64,000 bases of DNA from assembly GCA_038502055.1 (NCBI GenBank), contig JAXRKN010000037.1, positions 5,736,501-5,800,500 of the forward strand, in the 5' to 3' direction. This DNA comes from Tanytarsus gracilentus. Its lineage: Eukaryota; Arthropoda; Insecta; Diptera; Chironomidae. A model generated the notes under the pieces. The model was not told the origin of the DNA. It searched no databases and was given only the letters and a program-made list of their open reading frames with translations. Positions 62,410 through 64,000 of this stretch are shown one piece after another (within the stretch, counting starts at the first letter, position 1; each line of letters starts with the position of its first letter). Both the position numbers and the translations under genes were made by a program.

Positions 62410-63759
62410 TTTTTTAGGTTTTCTATAAAATAAAATTAAATATGTATGTAAATATGGGATTAGCATGAAGCAAAACAAACGAGGTTAGTTTAGGTAAGCA
62501 TTTCAATAAAAACTAACACGTAATTACTGGCGCTTCTGATGAGTGACGTGATAATGACCTTTGCGACGGAATGAGTCAAGTATTTTTTATTCGATATCAA
62601 ATTTATTATTTTTTATTTCCTTTTCATCTTTTTTTCATCAGTCATATTAACTAATTACTATGTAATAAATCTTACTCTTTCGTTTTAAAAACATGTTTTT
62701 TTAATTTAACATTACACATGTCCTTTGGTATGGCAAAAAATATTATTATTTATCCATGCCTCAACACAAAGAGAAACTCCATAAAGTAATAAACTAATCC
62801 GAAAAAATATAAAATTCTCTTCAAGATATATCTTGGGGTTTTTTTTCGTTGTGTTAAGACAGAATTTTTATAAATAAAATATTTAAGTGACAGATTTTAA
62901 AAAATAATGTAATTTTTATTAATTATAATTTTATCTAATAGTTTGCATCACCATCTTAAGTTTTGAAAATATCATTCTTTGAATTTTTACAATTCTTAGG
63001 AAATTTTGTTTTTAGCATGCAAAGATTGAAAGTTAAAAATTCATACAATTAATCTCTGAAAGGTATTACAGAAAGAAATCCTTTAAAATTTACAGTCAAA
63101 GGATTTCTTTTAGTTTGTTCGATAATAAATTTACCGAAAGTGAGTGTTAAAATTTTTTTAAAAAGTTTCAAAGTGTGAAATGAGGTTCAATAAATTTTTT
63201 ATTGATTAGCAAATATTTTTTAAAACTCGGAAGTTAAAATGCCATACCATTCAAGATGACTCACTGATACATTCGATGCATTCACACAATAGATTTTTTT
63301 TAGAATTGTACCTTGTACAATTTAGTCTTTGCGTGATAGACAACATGATGCGAAAATTACTTCGCGGTTTCATACGTACATAAATTCTTTATAACCGTGG
63401 TGGTGCTTTTGTGTGTTTACTGACAAGGTCGCCGATGACTGAATGGCTCTTCATTCACATTCTTTTCCTCTTTTGCGTGCCTTAATATCTTTCTTTAAAA
63501 AAAAAGAGATTTTTTTCGCTTAAAAAGTGTCCATGGAATAGCAAAGAGAAAAAACGCGGAAAAAATTGCTTCTCGAAGCACCAGCACGGTCGGCTGATAG
63601 TAAATGAATTAATGGTTTTTTAGGAAGGTCAAGTTTTCTCTCAATCACTACTTGATCATGTACCGCGCACATTCACACAGACGTTGATAAAACTCGAGGA
63701 ATGGCACTTAATATGTTAAGTTTTTTTTAGCAAATAAAATATTTATGAATTCATGCTCA
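62410..63759. other. Intergenic region between COQ4 and the SLC35D gene
   Basis: Holds the COQ4 5' UTR/promoter and the 3' UTR of the transporter. The notable structure is a perfect 13-bp stem (AAAGAAATCCTTT 63072-63084, AAAGGATTTCTTT 63098-63110) with a 13-nt loop. No coding frame is convincing. Confidence 0.45.
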
Positions 63760-64000
63760 TCATACACTTTCAACTTTTGATATGAGCTTTTCACGGTCTG
63801 GCGAGGGTTGTTGATGAGATTTATGCTTCCGTCGAAATGTCACATATGTATAGACAAGACTAGCGATGACACTGATATTAATTCCGATGCAATTGAGCCA
63901 CGAGAAAATATAATCGCCACCGATAAACATTCCGACGTAAGTGATACTGACATTCTTGAGACATCCCACGATGGTGGTCGTAAGCGCAGAGTTGTGTTGC
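63760..64000 (-). CDS. Nucleotide-sugar transporter, SLC35D / fringe-connection family (3' end only)
   Basis: The frame enters from the right edge of the window and ends at TGA (63760-63762), giving the last ~79 residues. They read QHNSALTTTIVGCLKNVSIT, then YVGMFIGGDYIFSWLNCIGI and NISVIASLVYTYVTF, followed by a polar Lys/Ser/Glu tail (RRKHKSHQQPSPDREKLISK). These match the final transmembrane helices of SLC35D1/D2 and Drosophila fringe connection. Those proteins carry UDP-glucuronic acid, UDP-GlcNAc and related sugars into the Golgi/ER for glycosaminoglycan and Notch glycan synthesis. The SALTTTIVGCLKN and GGDYIFSW segments are family-diagnostic. The gene is partial here only because the window stops; upstream exons lie beyond 64000. 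Confidence 0.88.
   Translation of the reverse strand, partial: QHNSALTTTIVGCLKNVSITYVGMFIGGDYIFSWLNCIGINISVIASLVYTYVTFRRKHKSHQQPSPDREKLISKVESV

Overview
The window is eukaryotic nuclear DNA from an insect, most likely a fly of the midge or mosquito grade. It is strongly AT-rich, its genes have many 52-73 nt GT-AG introns, and each recognisable protein has a clear insect or animal counterpart. A complete soluble adenylyl cyclase gene, which to my knowledge Drosophila lacks, points away from higher flies. Species assignment is inference. I see no bacterial, plasmid, CRISPR, rRNA or tRNA sequence.

Layout. Positions 1-30 kb hold one coding gene, the intronless POU-homeodomain gene ventral veins lacking (vvl/drifter, minus strand, 4240-5460). 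It sits in a gene desert of about 4 kb on its 3' side and about 24 kb on its 5' side, as expected for a developmental regulator with remote enhancers. Directly after the vvl TAG stop, the same frame stays open for 93 sense codons with clearly protein-like sequence (3958-4239). This is a strong stop-codon-readthrough extension. A foldback (MITE-like) repeat lies at about 28.13-28.57 kb.

From 30.3 kb the window becomes gene-dense. On the plus strand are RSPH3 (radial spoke head protein 3, with two alternative first coding regions) and CCDC6 (coiled coil). On the minus strand are a SENP6/7-type SUMO protease with a Q-rich N-terminus (40442-45233, with an alternative short first exon) and a typical 2-Cys peroxiredoxin (45931-47200). 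Divergent from the peroxiredoxin is a plus-strand ADCY10-like soluble adenylyl cyclase (48048-53428). Then come a small secreted cysteine-rich protein (minus), a RING-finger protein (minus, N-terminus not located), a candidate two-exon gene for a 57-residue basic protein (plus), mitochondrial COQ4 (minus), and the last exon of an SLC35D/fringe-connection nucleotide-sugar transporter (minus) that runs off the right edge.

How the genes relate. Most are unrelated neighbours. RSPH3 (an A-kinase anchoring protein of the radial spoke in vertebrates) and ADCY10 (the bicarbonate-regulated cAMP source of sperm flagella) both belong to axonemal cAMP signalling and lie about 11 kb apart, which may or may not be meaningful. 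Exon models were built by hand from reading frame, splice-site consensus and phase. All reported junctions keep frame, but none is confirmed by RNA.
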